From contig JACGWO010000002.1 of assembly GCA_034509735.1 (NCBI GenBank), forward strand, positions 44,099,702 through 44,163,701: DNA of 64,000 bases, read 5' to 3'. The notes beneath the pieces are model-generated. The model saw only the letters and a program-made list of their open reading frames with translations. It was not told the origin of the DNA and made no database searches. The DNA is from Sesamum alatum. Lineage: Eukaryota; Streptophyta; Magnoliopsida; Lamiales; Pedaliaceae. The position numbers and the translations under genes were made by a program. Below, piece after piece: positions 35,759 through 47,036 of this stretch; the first letter of the stretch is position 1; every line of letters starts with the position of its first letter.

Positions 35759-36217
35759 GGTAAATTACAATTATATCTTTTGATCTTTAAAATAGTTTAA
35801 ATATTTTTTTATTGTTTGAAAAATGACAAACACGTCTCTGATTTTAAAATCCGTCTAACAACAAGCCTATTTCGTTAGTCTTCGTAAGGTTAATTTCATC
35901 CAATTTTTATGATCAACCGATGAAAATGTCCTTTTAGATTATGAATTATAATTCTATATATTTTTTAAAATTCTCATTAAATATTTTTATGGACTAATAT
36001 GCCCTATAGGTTATTTACTTTACCCAACCTTATATTTTCTTTTATATTTTCTCAAATATTTTCTTTTAAATCAATAAGAGTAAAATAGTAATTTTCACCC
36101 CACCGTTTAGGGGCTACATAATTATTTTCTATTTAAAGTAGGTATTTGTAATTTTCTAAACAACGACGAGATATTCTAAATTATTCCAAACCTCAGATAA
36201 AATAACTATAATTTACC
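35759..36217. repeat. Foldback MITE-like repeat, copy C (diverged)
   Basis: It begins GGTAAATTACAATTATAT and ends with the inverse pattern ...AACTATAATTTACC; both ends contain TTGTTTGAAAAAT/ATTTTCTAAACAAC. It is a 459 bp, more diverged member of the family represented by the copies at 37350 and 38376. No coding capacity is present. Confidence 0.6.
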
Positions 36218-37349
36218 TAAAATTAAAAAGAACGAGTTTTGAATCTGACCAAACCCAACCCGTTGTCGTTCCCTAACATCTATATAATATACTAGAGTTG
36301 GACCAAAAAGTATATGTCCAATTTTGTAGGCAACACACAAATACAGACATGCACATTTGTGTAAGGGAACAACCTTGCAATATCTAATCCCAACATTAAT
36401 TTTAATGTCTCTTTTTACCTATAATACTGGACCAGTAGAGACCCTCCTTCACACACACCCACACACATACATTAATATTAGGCATTTAAGCTTATAATAG
36501 AAGGGGACAGCTAACTCTACATCCATAGGAAAATAAGTGAAAATAAGTCAATAATGAAATTAATTCCAGAATACCATTTTTTTTAATTTTTTCTTTTCTA
36601 TTTATTTTTAGTAAATCAAGGAAAAAAAATTCAATAATTAGGTTGTTGGGTCAAGTTGGTAAAGTGGCATGTGAAATGGGCAATATGGTTTGTGTTCTTT
36701 ATTTAGGTGAAAGGTGAATTAAATGGGAAAGTTATATATATTGATGAGAATTAATAATGCCTAAAGTGTTAGTGGAGAGGGACAAAGATAAGCCTAAGTT
36801 TCAACTAATTATAGAGAGAATTTCATTAACTTTTATTATATTTATGAATAAATTAGAGTTCATGAGTTTGAGTTTTACGAGATGTTTGAGTATTTGTCTC
36901 ACTTTATATGAGTTATTATATTTTGTTTATTATTATTAGTTATATTGTGTATTGATTAAAATGATATATTATTCAATTTATCGAAATGTTGATGTATTCA
37001 TTCAAAGTTCTAGCAGATCTTTTTGGTTAAAACTCAGTTGTCTTGATTGATTAATAATAAATTGACCGAATTGGAAATTAATTATGTTAGTGTCGGTGTG
37101 GCTGATTTCCATTTTATTTTCTAATTAAGCATGCACTGACTTCCAAATTTTGATTAATTAGCAAAACCTTATTTAACAGTAATTAATAATAATTACGTGG
37201 ATAAACCATGTTTGGTAATAATAATAATGTATTTATTCATGAATTACCTTAAATATCAAAATAGCGATTCAAGATGGATAACATCACTCAATAATAACTT
37301 TTAGACAAAAAAGTAAATAAAATAATATTTACAAAATTAAAAAAAAAAA

Positions 37350-37776
37350 GGATAAATTACATCTACCTCCCCTGAGGGTTGGCATAATTACAAATACCCC
37401 ATGTTGTTTGAAAAATTACAAATACCCCCGCCCCCCGAAGTTTGTAATTTTTAACCATAGGTCTAAAATTGACCATTTTGCCCTTAAATTTTTATTAAAA
37501 TTGTAGAAAAATCAACCAAGTCAAATTGCATTATTCCTCCTATGTGTAAAAAAGTTAAGAAACATCTCCCTGCGCATTGTAGTCCAAAAAATTTAAAAAT
37601 TAAATAAAAAACAATTTAGTACATAAGGGCATTTTGATCAGTTTACCCATAAAAATGAATGGAAATGGGTTATTTGTTAGACGATTACAAACTTCAAGGG
37701 GTATTTGTAATTTTTCAAACAATGAGGGGATATTTATAATTATGCCAAACCTCATGAAACTAATTGTAATTTACCC
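37350..37776. repeat. Foldback MITE-like repeat, copy A
   Basis: The element is 427 bp with long inverted termini. The left end reads GGATAAATTACATCTACCTC then GGCATAATTACAAATACCCC. The right end, inverted, reads GGGTAAATTACAATTAGTTT then GGCATAATTATAAATATCCC. The inverted similarity extends over roughly 100 bp. Flanks are A runs, so a target duplication cannot be judged. It has no open frame of interest and is probably a Mutator-like or other TIR-type MITE. Confidence 0.75.
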
Positions 37777-38375
37777 AAAAAAAATTAAAAGGGAGAGAAA
37801 AAAATTGGGGAAAAAATAGATAACCAACAACAGTTGAAAAGGAAAGTATCTTCCCCACAAGTACAATGGTATACGCCTTGTGCTGAGGTGTGCGCACCAA
37901 AAAATTAATGAGCACAAGTGAGTGGGCCGCCAGTTAATTCTAACTCAATTGACGAAGTTGAGATATTATAATTTCTGAGGTTATAGGTTTGAATTTTGAT
38001 ACGAACGGGAGAGCTAAGCAAGAGTGGTCTGCTGAATCAATCCTTGTTTTTTGTTACTTACTTTTGTTTTTGCTTTGATCAATTGTGATTTCTGAAGATA
38101 CGAAGCTCCTTGTTGGTTTCCCGTATGGAGCCATCTTCTTCATCCGACATATCCATTGTCTAGCGTTGGTCAATGAGTGGTGTTCCACGAGCCCCCGACT
38201 CTTTACTATCATAGCTCTGTTGATACCAATCATAGTCGTCTCGTATAATAGCGGTTGCTCCTCGTGTTTACGGTGCAACAGATAGGCAAGTTCCAATTTG
38301 GGATATTGTTCTACTTTATAATATGTGATTAGCATAGATTATTATAGTTGTCGGTTCACTGCTTCATTTTAAAAA
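37777..38375. other. Spacer between two MITE copies
   Basis: It holds a tRNA-like/SINE-like fragment near 37940-38000 (AACTCAATTGACGAAGTTGA, then GGTTTGAATTTTGATAC). It also has a less AT-rich stretch at 38085-38290 with a 93-codon minus-strand frame (38335-38054) in which I recognise no domain. The whole segment may be part of another old repeat. Confidence 0.4.
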
Positions 38376-38782
38376 GGGTAAATTACAGCTACCTACCCTG
38401 AGATTTGACATAATTATAAATACCCCCTCATTATTTAAAAAATTACAAATACCCCCCTGAGGTTTGTATTTTTAACCAAAGACCTGAAATTGATAATTTT
38501 GCCCTTTAATTTATTAAAATTGTAGAAAAATCAGCCTAGACAAATTATATTATTGCTTCTCTGTGTAAAAAATTTAAGAAACTACTCCTTGTGCATTGTA
38601 GTCCAAATTTTTTTAAGAATTAAATAAAAAATAATTCAGTTCATAAGGGCATTTTGGTCAGTTCACTCATAAAAATGGATGAAAATGAATTATTTATTAG
38701 ACGGTTATAAACTTCATAAGGGTATTGATAATATCTCAAACAACGAGAACGTATTTATAATGATGTCAAATCTCAATAAAGG
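38376..38782. repeat. Foldback MITE-like repeat, copy B (right end truncated)
   Basis: It lies in direct orientation with copy A and is about 80% similar by eye along its whole length. Shared words include ATAAGGGCATTTTG, TGCATTGTAGTCC and TTGTAGAAAAATCA. The final part corresponding to TAATTGTAATTTACCC is missing or replaced. The two copies are 600 bp apart, so they arose by separate insertions or by a duplication that included the spacer. Confidence 0.72.
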
Positions 38783-39694
38783 TGAGTGCCCCCACCCCAC
38801 CACACCCCCTCTACTTATAACTCAAATTAATTACAAGACTTGACTCAAGTGGTCACCTGTCCTTTGCATCACTTTATATCTTATCAGGGTTTTAAGAGAC
38901 CAAATATTGAATTAATTTAGAAATTGTTTATATGTTTTATAAGCAGTTTATAGGATTCCAAAATAAAGCATTAGGAACTGATTTTTATTTGGAAAAAGTA
39001 AATAATGTCTGACTTGTATTTATTATCTGAATAAACTCCTTCAATTTTGTTCGTATTAATTACAAAATTTTTAATACTAACATTTTATAAGTTCTACAGT
39101 CGTATTATCTTAATATCATTTTTTTTATTGGTTCCACAAGTTTAATTTGTTTAATATATTCTTTTTTTTTTCTAAAAGAACTTTGTTAATTATATGAATT
39201 TATAAGATTTTGGAACAAATACAGTAGACATTCTCTTAGGCTCATTAGACCCAGTTGGGTCCAAAGGCAGCCCAAGTGTAGGTGTGGCAAGGCCCTTACA
39301 AATTATACACGCCTATTGAAATTCAGTTATATTATAAATAATATTTTATTATTAACTCAATATACATTTATACCCTTTGAATTTCTGCAGAAATCCAAAC
39401 AGATCGGCAAAATAACAATTTTACCCTCCGACCCTGTTTACTTCATTGTATGGGATGAGTAGGTGACCCGATAATACGAAATTAAATGCTGAAAAATATT
39501 AAATAAGAATTATTTATTCCATTTTTAGGGGCTTAGTATTTAGATAGATTAGTTGTTGGATCATCCGTGTTATCCATATACATAATTTAAGTTTTTATAA
39601 TTTTTATTTAATTATATAAAAAAAGAAAATAAATAACTAATCATACTTGATATTTTCTTAAATAACTTGTATTAATTTTCAATGTGCATGAGTA

Positions 39695-40450
39695 TGATGC
39701 CCCTAAAAAATATCAAGCCCAAGAGACCTAACAGGATAAGGCCCTTGGCCCTTTGCAAGCTTAAAGACCTTGCCAAGGAGTCAAGGCTGGACCCTAAGGG
39801 GCCCAGCGACCTGCTCATATGGCAGCTGGCCTGTTTACGAGGGGGCCTAGTCGACACCTGGTGAGAGTCCCCATAGGACAACTCGGCCAAGGAGTTCATC
39901 AGTAACCGAATAGGATACCTGGGGATCTGGAAAGTCCGGGTGGAAGAGTCCGCTCAATCGACTTGCTTAGGAGGCAGGACGACCTTATTCGTTGGGCATC
40001 ATACCATATCCTCGGGAATAAGCTCTACCTATTGAAGAACACCTATGCAAAGAGACCTTTTCCCAAGAGAAGGGGGATTCGGTCAAAGTTGGGAGTAACC
40101 TCCCCAGGAGTCCAGCTGGAGATGGAGCCCTCCCAACGAGCAAAGGAGTCGGCTATAAATACACTCATCACCCCACCTTGGAGGGTAACGACACTCTGAC
40201 ACCCGCACACCATAATTCCTATCGCGCAATCATACTTGCTTAAATCATTACATATTATTGCTTTGGATCGATCTTCTGCAATTATTTTATAACGATTGTT
40301 TACTGATTTGAGTGTCGTGCTTTTTGTTGGTTTCCATTATAAGACCTGCAAGAATCTAGACCCAAAGACCTTGAGTTGGGCTTGCTTTGAACGATCAACT
40401 TTTGTTCTTGAATTATTACTAATAGAAAAGTTTAAAGAATCAATTGCTAT
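39695..40450 (+). mobile_element. Solo-LTR-like block (boundaries not defined)
   Basis: About 500 bp of GC-richer sequence stands out from the AT-rich surroundings. It contains a promoter-like GGCTATAAATACACTCATCA at about 40150-40170. This is followed by GATTTGAGTGTCGTGCTTTTTG, a pattern I associate with the R/U5 part of Ty3/gypsy-type LTRs. No gag-pol, PBS or polypurine tract is next to it, so it is likely a solo or truncated LTR. A convincing target duplication was not found. Confidence 0.45.
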
Positions 40451-40762
40451 TTTGTGTAAAAACAAAAATCTTGAGAGGCATTTTAATAAATATCATTTTT
40501 TCAATCAAAGGTAGCTACTTTAACACCTCCACACTTAATAAATAGCACAAAAAGATTATATGCCCGACGCAACAATATTTAACCAAATGTATTATTATAC
40601 ACTTATTTTTTTATAAATAAAATAAAGTATAAGAAAACTAATTAAAATGATGATAACCTATGATTTAGATTGAAATTTAGGAGGCATGCATTTTATTAAG
40701 GTAGACCATAGACAGTGTGCGGAGAAGAGAGGTTTGCGCAACTACCTCCTCTTCCTCATGCA

Positions 40763-40775
40763 CATATATATAAAC
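40763..40775 (+). promoter_or_regulatory. TATA box of the first FLA gene
   Basis: ACATATATATAAAC lies about 130-140 bp upstream of the start codon at 40903, in a C-rich leader context (CACACACAACCCCCTCCTCC). The leader just before the ATG (TTTTTGCTCAGGTGAT...CAGCAAAAATGAGTCACTC) is similar to that of the second FLA gene, so the duplication included the 5' leader. Confidence 0.6.
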
Positions 40776-40902
40776 ACACACAACCCCCTCCTCCCTAAAT
40801 CACCACACTCCATCGACATGCAGCATTAGTTGATTTCCACTGGATAACCAACACAATAATTTGACTCGTTTTTGCTCAGGTGATTTCTATTTTTCAGCAA
40901 AA

Positions 40903-41727
40903 ATGAGTCACTCCGCCCGCCCCATGATTCTCATCGCCGCCGTTCTTCTCATCATCTCCTCCGCCTCCGCCTTCAACATCACCCTTATGCTGGAGAAGTA
41001 CCCAGAATTCGGCGAGTTCAACAGTCTCCTCTCCAAGACCGGCATCGCCGCTGAGATCAACCGCCGCAGGACCGTCACCGTCCTCGCCCTTAGCAACGGC
41101 CGCCTCGGCGAGATCAACAGCAAGACGGAGGATGTACAGAAGAGAATCCTCAGCAACCACGTTGTCCTCGACTACTACGATACCAATAAGCTCAACAAGC
41201 TGAAGAACGGCAAGGCGGTGCTCACCACGCTCTACCAGGCCAGTGGCACTGCCGACGACCAGCAAGGCTTCCTCAATGTTTTTCATAACGCGGAAGGTCA
41301 CATCATCTTCGGCTCCGCCCAGAGAGGCTCCCAGATGAACTCCCAGCTCGAAAGCGCCGTCACTGCGCAGCCGTACAACATTTCCATTCTCAGCATTTCT
41401 AGCCCCATTATTGCTAACGGAATCGACGGAAACTGGAGCCCGATGCCCCCCATGGCCGCCCCCTCCCCATCCGATACTGCGGCTTCACCTGCCGACGACG
41501 CAGCCGAAAGCCCGGAGGTAACTGTCACCAATGCTGACGCTCCCACCAGCGACGACGCCACGTCTCCAAACCCAGCTGAAGCTCCCGGCGCCGGTTCTCC
41601 GACTTCCCCGGATGATGCTGCTGATGCCGATGCCGACGCGCCCAACAGCGCTGCCGCGGTTTCTGGAGTCTCACTCGCCTTGACGTTGGCGTCGGCGTTG
41701 GCGTTGTTGGTTGCTGCAAGTCTTTGA
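40903..41727 (+). CDS. Fasciclin-like arabinogalactan protein (FLA), copy 1
   Basis: Single exon, 274 aa, starting at MSHSARPMIL. The longer frame beginning at 40861 adds leader sequence and is unlikely, since the paralogue starts at the same MSHS. A signal peptide (1-23, ending SSASA) precedes one fasciclin domain (about 24-175) with the H1-like TVLALSNGRL and the H2-like ILSNHVVLDYYD, ending in PYNISILSISSPI. N-glycosylation sites FNIT and YNIS flank the domain. A Pro/Ala/Ser/Asp-rich arabinogalactan region follows (APSPSDTAASPADD, SPNPAEAPGAGSPTSP). A hydrophobic C-terminus (SLALTLASALALLVAASL) serves as GPI-anchor signal. It is an extracellular, membrane-anchored glycoprotein of the single-fasciclin class (FLA3/FLA14-like). 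Coding DNA is strikingly GC-rich in an AT-rich setting. Confidence 0.93.
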   Translation: MSHSARPMILIAAVLLIISSASAFNITLMLEKYPEFGEFNSLLSKTGIAAEINRRRTVTVLALSNGRLGEINSKTEDVQKRILSNHVVLDYYDTNKLNKLKNGKAVLTTLYQASGTADDQQGFLNVFHNAEGHIIFGSAQRGSQMNSQLESAVTAQPYNISILSISSPIIANGIDGNWSPMPPMAAPSPSDTAASPADDAAESPEVTVTNADAPTSDDATSPNPAEAPGAGSPTSPDDAADADADAPNSAAAVSGVSLALTLASALALLVAASL

Positions 41728-43816
41728 AAATAAGGTCGTATTTGAAAAAAGTTAATTTGTACATAATAAACAATTAAGGTAAAGTTGTACGAAAATTGCA
41801 AAATAGATTTAATTATTGAAGAGTTAATTGAGATATGGTCATAGTCTTGCGGCACGTATTAGGGGAAACATAACAATTAATCTCTAGTGCATTTGACTGA
41901 TCATGTGAAAATTAGGTCATCATGATTCAATCATTAGCCAATTTTTGAATTAAATTTCAATTATACTGATTTTCTTGATATTCATTTAATTATGTAGATT
42001 TAAATGTATTTTTTTGTCCTATAATTTAATCCGTTTGGTGTTTTTGCTTAAACATTTCGTATATACCTTTCGCCCGTGAAAAATCGACATTAATGAAAAA
42101 AGATTTTCGTTAACCAATATTTTTATCCTACCTATAATATTGATCTTCGGTTCTTGATTTTAATAAATAAATAAATAATTTTAGTTCTAATTTGTGTTTT
42201 TAGAGTGAAATGGGCGAATGTAAGAGGTATACACCTCTGGATCTATTTTAATTTAATATTTACATGTTATGTGTATAAAATTTTTATTTAAATAAATAAA
42301 TATTCTGATTATCTATATACATATATATATATGTTATACGTATCGGAATTTAGCAACATTATAATCGTCGAAGGATTTTCAGTGAAATCTTAAGATCAAA
42401 GGAGGACTAAAATGCAAACAGGAATTAGCTCCGATACTTAAGTCAATAATATTTTGATTGAAAAACAAATGAAAAAATCAAAATAATGTGAGAATAATGA
42501 TTAATATGATGAAAAGGTGATGAGGGTCGCGTTGTGTGCAAAAAGTTAGCTAAAAACCGAGATAATGAGAGTGAGAATATGAGATCTTGGTTACCAAAAT
42601 GATTGCACAAGGGTCTTTATTTATAAGCAGTCGTAGAGCAGGATTCGAGAAGCAGTTAGGGCGAATCATATACCGTTGCAAAGTTGCACGTGTTAGCTAA
42701 CTAATAGAAAAATTGGATTGAGATTTTTGGACTTATCTGGACGAAAATATGATCTTTTGGACAAGTCTTACCCAGTCAACTCAAGAATATGGGAATTCGT
42801 TATCTGCCACTTGATTAGTTGATTTCAGCCGATTTATGTGGAATTAGTTAGAGATTTTTAGGTATGACATGGTTTATAATATTAGTATGTGATATATCAT
42901 TCTTGTTGTATGTCGAATCACCTTATTGCATTGGGTTAGTTTATGATTTTTGATAAATTAAAAAAAATAAATATATTCTGGACTTGATACCTTACTCATG
43001 AATCAGCAAGATCAGGTCTCTTGGGTTGTTTAGTGAGGCCCCACTTCTTTAACTGTAGGCTTTGAAAAAAATTATATGAAGAAGTATCATCAGTGTGTAT
43101 ATATTAAGTGAAATATGCGATGCAATAGAATTTTGAATAAATAATCCAATTCGATTGCGGTCACAATTAATGTGACATAATTCTACTTCAGCTATTCAAT
43201 TATCTTTTTTTTATTCTTCATTCACTATTTACTGAATTTATTTTTGTTTTGCATTATTCAATTAATAAACTTTAGCTTTTTCAATTATTATTTAATTAAA
43301 GTTAAGCACACAAATAAATTAATGATCATAAAGTATTCGAAATATAATTATTTGTAAATAATTGATTACACAATTAATCATATATTAAGTATTTTTATAT
43401 TTCATTTTAAACAATTAAATAATTAATTATAGAAAAATCAAATAACTAGTAATCCATTGGGAATTAGGATCAATCGTATCGTGTAATTACAAATCAAATA
43501 TCAATATTGGTTACTTTTAAACTGGTCAAACAATTCTTCAACTAACAAAGTAACAAACTAATTGTTAATTTATTAGGGATAAGATAACAAGAAAAGCTCT
43601 TTTTTTTTTTTTTAAAAAAAAAAAGCAAAAATAAAGAAAATTTTATTTATCTGATGGAAGGAGTACATTCGTAAATGACAATTCCAGAAGGGGTGCAGAT
43701 ATAATTTCAAGAATTATCGGAAAGACAATGTATGTTATATTTTCAAACGAAATTTAAGTGTAATTAACCCAATATATTATTTAAAAGCTTACAACATCAC
43801 TTCATAGTTAATTAAC
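41728..43816. other. AT-rich intergenic region between the FLA genes
   Basis: No gene is supported. The sequence is very AT-rich, with short stretches resembling old repeats, and a T/A homopolymer pair (T15-A11-like) near 43599-43625 that could form a hairpin. Confidence 0.5.
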
Positions 43817-44652
43817 GGGTACTATCTGGTTCTACGTTCCTTTAAAAATGTAAAATTATATATTTTTTAAAAAATATTTTAAAATTATATTTATACCCTC
43901 TCCAAAAATTCTTTGTTCTCAACTCATGATTCTCTTGTATATAGTTTGGACGAAAAATATTGAAATGGGATAGGATTTGGATGGAAAAAGCTGAAGTTAG
44001 CAAAAAATTACATAAACTTTTAATTTTACCTCTCATTTAACATTCCCCTAGTAATATATTTTTATATACGTGTATGAGGGTAAATGTAATATATATATAT
44101 ATATATATATATAAGTCAAAAGGGTCTAATTGTAATAAAATTTTATTCCTAAATTATAGCTATTGAATAAAATATAGTGGTTTATAAATGAAAAACTAGT
44201 CATTTTTTAGTTTTTCTTTTATACTTCCTATGCAAGAGGTGGGGTGAACGCCATTGTTGCAACATTGATATTGTTAACCTCACCCCATATATAGAAACTA
44301 AAAAAAATATCAAAAGATGACTAATTTTTCCATTCATCAACCGTTATTTTTTACCTAATGGCTATAATTAGAAAATAATATTTTATTATAATTACACCCT
44401 TTTGATTTTACATATATATATATATTATATTTACCGTCTTATAAATATAAATAAACTATTAGGAAAATGTCGAATGATAGATAAAATTAAAAATTTATGT
44501 AATTTTCTGACACCAGCATTTTTCGTCCAAACCTTGACGGGAGGGTTCAGTTGTAAAGGGAGAATTTTCGAGGAGAAGTGCAATTTTAGAACTTTCTTTT
44601 TTGGAAAAATATAATTTTGTACTCTTACAAGGAATCTAAATGTAAGTAACCC
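43817..44652. mobile_element. Large foldback element, about 836 bp
   Basis: Almost the whole segment is an imperfect palindrome centred near 44255. The left end GGGTACTATCTGG matches the inverted right end GGGTTACTTACATT. Left TTTGGACGAAAAATATTG, ATTACATAAACTTTTAATTT and AAGGGTCTAATTGTAATAAA each have inverted partners on the right (for example AAATTTATGTAATTTTCTGA and ATTATAATTACACCCTTTTG). An (AT)n tract is in each arm. It is a long-TIR MITE; no target duplication was recognised. Frames on its two arms (43842-44036 minus, 44402-44614 plus) are copies of each other caused by the palindrome, not genes. Confidence 0.8.
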
Positions 44653-44666
44653 TATTATATATTCAC

Positions 44667-45746
44667 GGGTAAAATTCATTTTCATTCTTGATTTTTCAAA
44701 CTAACTTCAAAATCATCCCCATCTTTTCAAGTAACTTCAAATTATCACTCTAATAATTTTTCGGCATTAATTCCTGCCCAAATTATATGATCTTCTTAAT
44801 TACCCTTCATAAGTTTTACTTTATTGATAGAACTCCCTTGCATATATATATATATATATATATATTTGTATAGAAATAATTAGTTTTGCATAAAAGAATT
44901 TAATACTTTGCAAGAAATATAAAAAGAATAATATTTTTGTTAAAATACTTTTACATTTAAGAAATTATTTTAGTCAAAATACACTTTTGCATGGAGAAAA
45001 AACTAATAGTTTTGTCAAAATATATATTTACTTGACATATTTATTTATGAAATAATTTTAGTCTTGCAATATGTTTATTTATTTGTTTTATAACTCACTT
45101 GTTTTTAAATTAACCTTTAACTTAAATATTTAATTTTAATCATATTTCATAAAAAAATGTTGTATTGTGTTTTCTTTCAAGATTGACTTTTAATAAATTT
45201 GTTTGATACACAAATTATATTGCTGTTATATAAAAATCGTTAATAGTTTAAATAATTTATTAACTAATAAGAACTAAATAAATACATATTTCTTATTGCG
45301 GGGAACTCTTATAGAATGGTCACAGACATAATAAATAAGTTAAATTCGCCTTAAATTAAATAAGTATAATTTTCACTTGCCTTCAACAAATTACCAATAT
45401 CATTTTTCATGTGCAAAATATATTTTTTTGAACTTGAGGACTCATGTATGTGAAATATAAACATACCTAAAATTTAAATAGTTTATTAACTTAAAATTAA
45501 AGAAGCATATTTACTAACATTTGACAAAAAATATTTCCTTTATATGCATATTTGTGTGTAAGGAGGTAAATTGTAAATGAAATTAATATGTGAGGGACTA
45601 AAACAATTTAAGGTAGAATTATCAGATTAATTTGGCCGAAAATTAATGTCAAAAAATCGTTGGAGAGACTAATTTGAAGTTAATTGAAAAGATAAGAATG
45701 TTGTTTATTTAGTTTGAAAAATCAGAAATAAAAGTGAATTTTATCC
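44667..45746. mobile_element. Mutator-like non-autonomous element with 10 bp target duplication
   Basis: The left end GGGTAAAATTCATTTTCATT and the right end, inverted, GGATAAAATTCACTTTTATT begin inverted termini of more than 110 bp; both continue with TGATTTTTCAAACTAA and TTTTCAA(G/T)TAACTTCAAAT. The flanks are ATATATTCAC (44657-44666) and ATATATTCGC (45747-45756), a 10 bp duplication with one change, in the 9-11 bp range of MULEs. The 1,080 bp interior is AT-rich and non-coding. Confidence 0.82.
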
Positions 45747-45832
45747 ATATATTCGCATTCTAGAAACAAATATAGTCAGACTCATCTTAAATCAGACCGA
45801 AGTAGACGTCTAAGCTTCTAATATAGTCCATC

Positions 45833-45952
45833 TGCATGGATGGTTGTAATTACGAATGATCTCTTATTACATTTTCGTACCACAAATGAGTTTGCATGGA
45901 TGGTTGTAATTACCGGTGATCTTTTATTACATTTTTGTATCACAAATTGGTA
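45833..45952 (+). repeat. 60 bp tandem duplication upstream of the second FLA gene
   Basis: Two copies of TGCATGGATGGTTGTAATTA and the following 40 bases start at 45833 and 45893, with about 8 differences. It lies about 300-400 bp upstream of the second FLA start codon, so it could be part of that gene's upstream regulatory region. Confidence 0.85.
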
Positions 45953-46150
45953 CATTAGGACAGATCCTCAAACGGTCAAACCCAAAGGCTAAAACCAGCC
46001 GAACTTGTAGCCTCCAGGCGTTCAAGGCCATCCAAATTTTGTGGAAAATAGTGCTAATGAATTTTCAAAAAGAAATTGTGCAATGACACGTGTAATATTA
46101 ATTAATTTAATGTGAATAATTTGATTTAAATTTTTTAAAAAAAAATTGAC

Positions 46151-46162
46151 ATATATATATAC
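46151..46162 (+). promoter_or_regulatory. TATA box of the second FLA gene
   Basis: CATATATATATACG lies about 85-95 bp upstream of the start codon at 46245, a usual TATA-to-ATG distance for a short leader. The leader from about 46205 is alignable with that of the first FLA gene. Confidence 0.55.
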
Positions 46163-46244
46163 GTCATGTCTGAGACTCCGAAAATCGAATAAGCGACATT
46201 GGGGCTCTTTTTTGCTAAGGTGATAACTTCTGTTTACGGCAAAA

Positions 46245-47036
46245 ATGAGTCACTCTAGCGGCTTCTCCTCCACCACCACCACCGCCGCCTTCATCCTCAT
46301 CTCCGCCGTGCTTCTCCTTTCGTCGACCACCACCTCCGCCTTCAATGTTACCCTAATCCTCGAGAAGTACCCTGATTACACAGAGTTCAACAACCTTCTC
46401 TCCAGGACTGGTGTAGCCGACGAGATCAACCGCCGCCAGACCATCACCGTTCTCGCCCTCAGCAACGGCCGCCTCGGCGAAATCTCCGGTAAAACGGAGG
46501 ATGTCCAGAAGAGAATCCTTAGCAACCACGTCGTCCTTGATTACTTTGATGTCGCGAAACTCAAAGCAAACAAGGAAACCGAGTCCCCCCTCACCACGCT
46601 CTTCCAGTCGTCTGGGCAGGCCAAGCAACAACAGGGATTCCTCAACGTTGTCGTCAAGGACGGCGAGGTTGTTCTCGGCTCCGCCGTGAAGGGCGCCCCA
46701 ATGGATTCGAAAGTTGAGAGTTCCGTTGCTTCGCAGCCTTATAACATCTCCATTCTCAGTATCTCTCGCCCAATTATTGCTCCGGGAATCGACGGGGCCT
46801 TCAGCCCAGCGTCGGCTACGGCGCCGAATGCCTCCGCCCCAGCAGCTGAGGGGCCTGCAGCGGCGGAAAGCCCAGAGGTGATAACTGCTGCTGGTCCAGA
46901 GGCTGAAGGTACAACGCCGGCAGATGGCGGCTCAGATCCTCCAAGTCCAAATAGTGCCGCCGTGAACCAGGTGGCATCCGGTGTATTAGTTGGCTTGATA
47001 GCAGCGGTGGCATCATCATTCGTTGCAGGTTTCTAA
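46245..47036 (+). CDS. Fasciclin-like arabinogalactan protein (FLA), copy 2
   Basis: Single exon, 263 aa, starting MSHSSGFSS. A signal peptide (1-32, ending STTTSA) is followed by a fasciclin domain (about 33-185) with the same TVLALSNGRL, KTEDVQKRILSNHVVLDYFD and PYNISILSIS blocks as the gene at 40903. The Ala/Pro-rich arabinogalactan region (ATAPNASAPAAEGPAA and SDPPSPNSAA) differs in length. A hydrophobic GPI signal ends AAVASSFVAGF. The pair is a tandem duplication about 5.3 kb apart, with domains well conserved and Pro-rich tails diverged, as expected for FLAs. It probably acts in the cell wall/plasma membrane; the single-fasciclin FLA3/FLA14 type is my best placement. Confidence 0.93.
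   Translation: MSHSSGFSSTTTTAAFILISAVLLLSSTTTSAFNVTLILEKYPDYTEFNNLLSRTGVADEINRRQTITVLALSNGRLGEISGKTEDVQKRILSNHVVLDYFDVAKLKANKETESPLTTLFQSSGQAKQQQGFLNVVVKDGEVVLGSAVKGAPMDSKVESSVASQPYNISILSISRPIIAPGIDGAFSPASATAPNASAPAAEGPAAAESPEVITAAGPEAEGTTPADGGSDPPSPNSAAVNQVASGVLVGLIAAVASSFVAGF

Noticed and set aside
38054..38335. 93-codon minus-strand frame between two MITE copies
   Set aside because: No known domain, surrounded by repeats, no promoter or intron evidence.
41298..41855. 185-codon minus-strand frame opposite the first FLA gene
   Set aside because: It is the antisense shadow of the GC-rich Pro/Ala region of the FLA; the same applies to 40894-41301 and 46353-46631.
43842..44614. Two related small frames on opposite strands (64 and 70 codons)
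   Set aside because: Their similarity is explained by the two arms of the foldback element.
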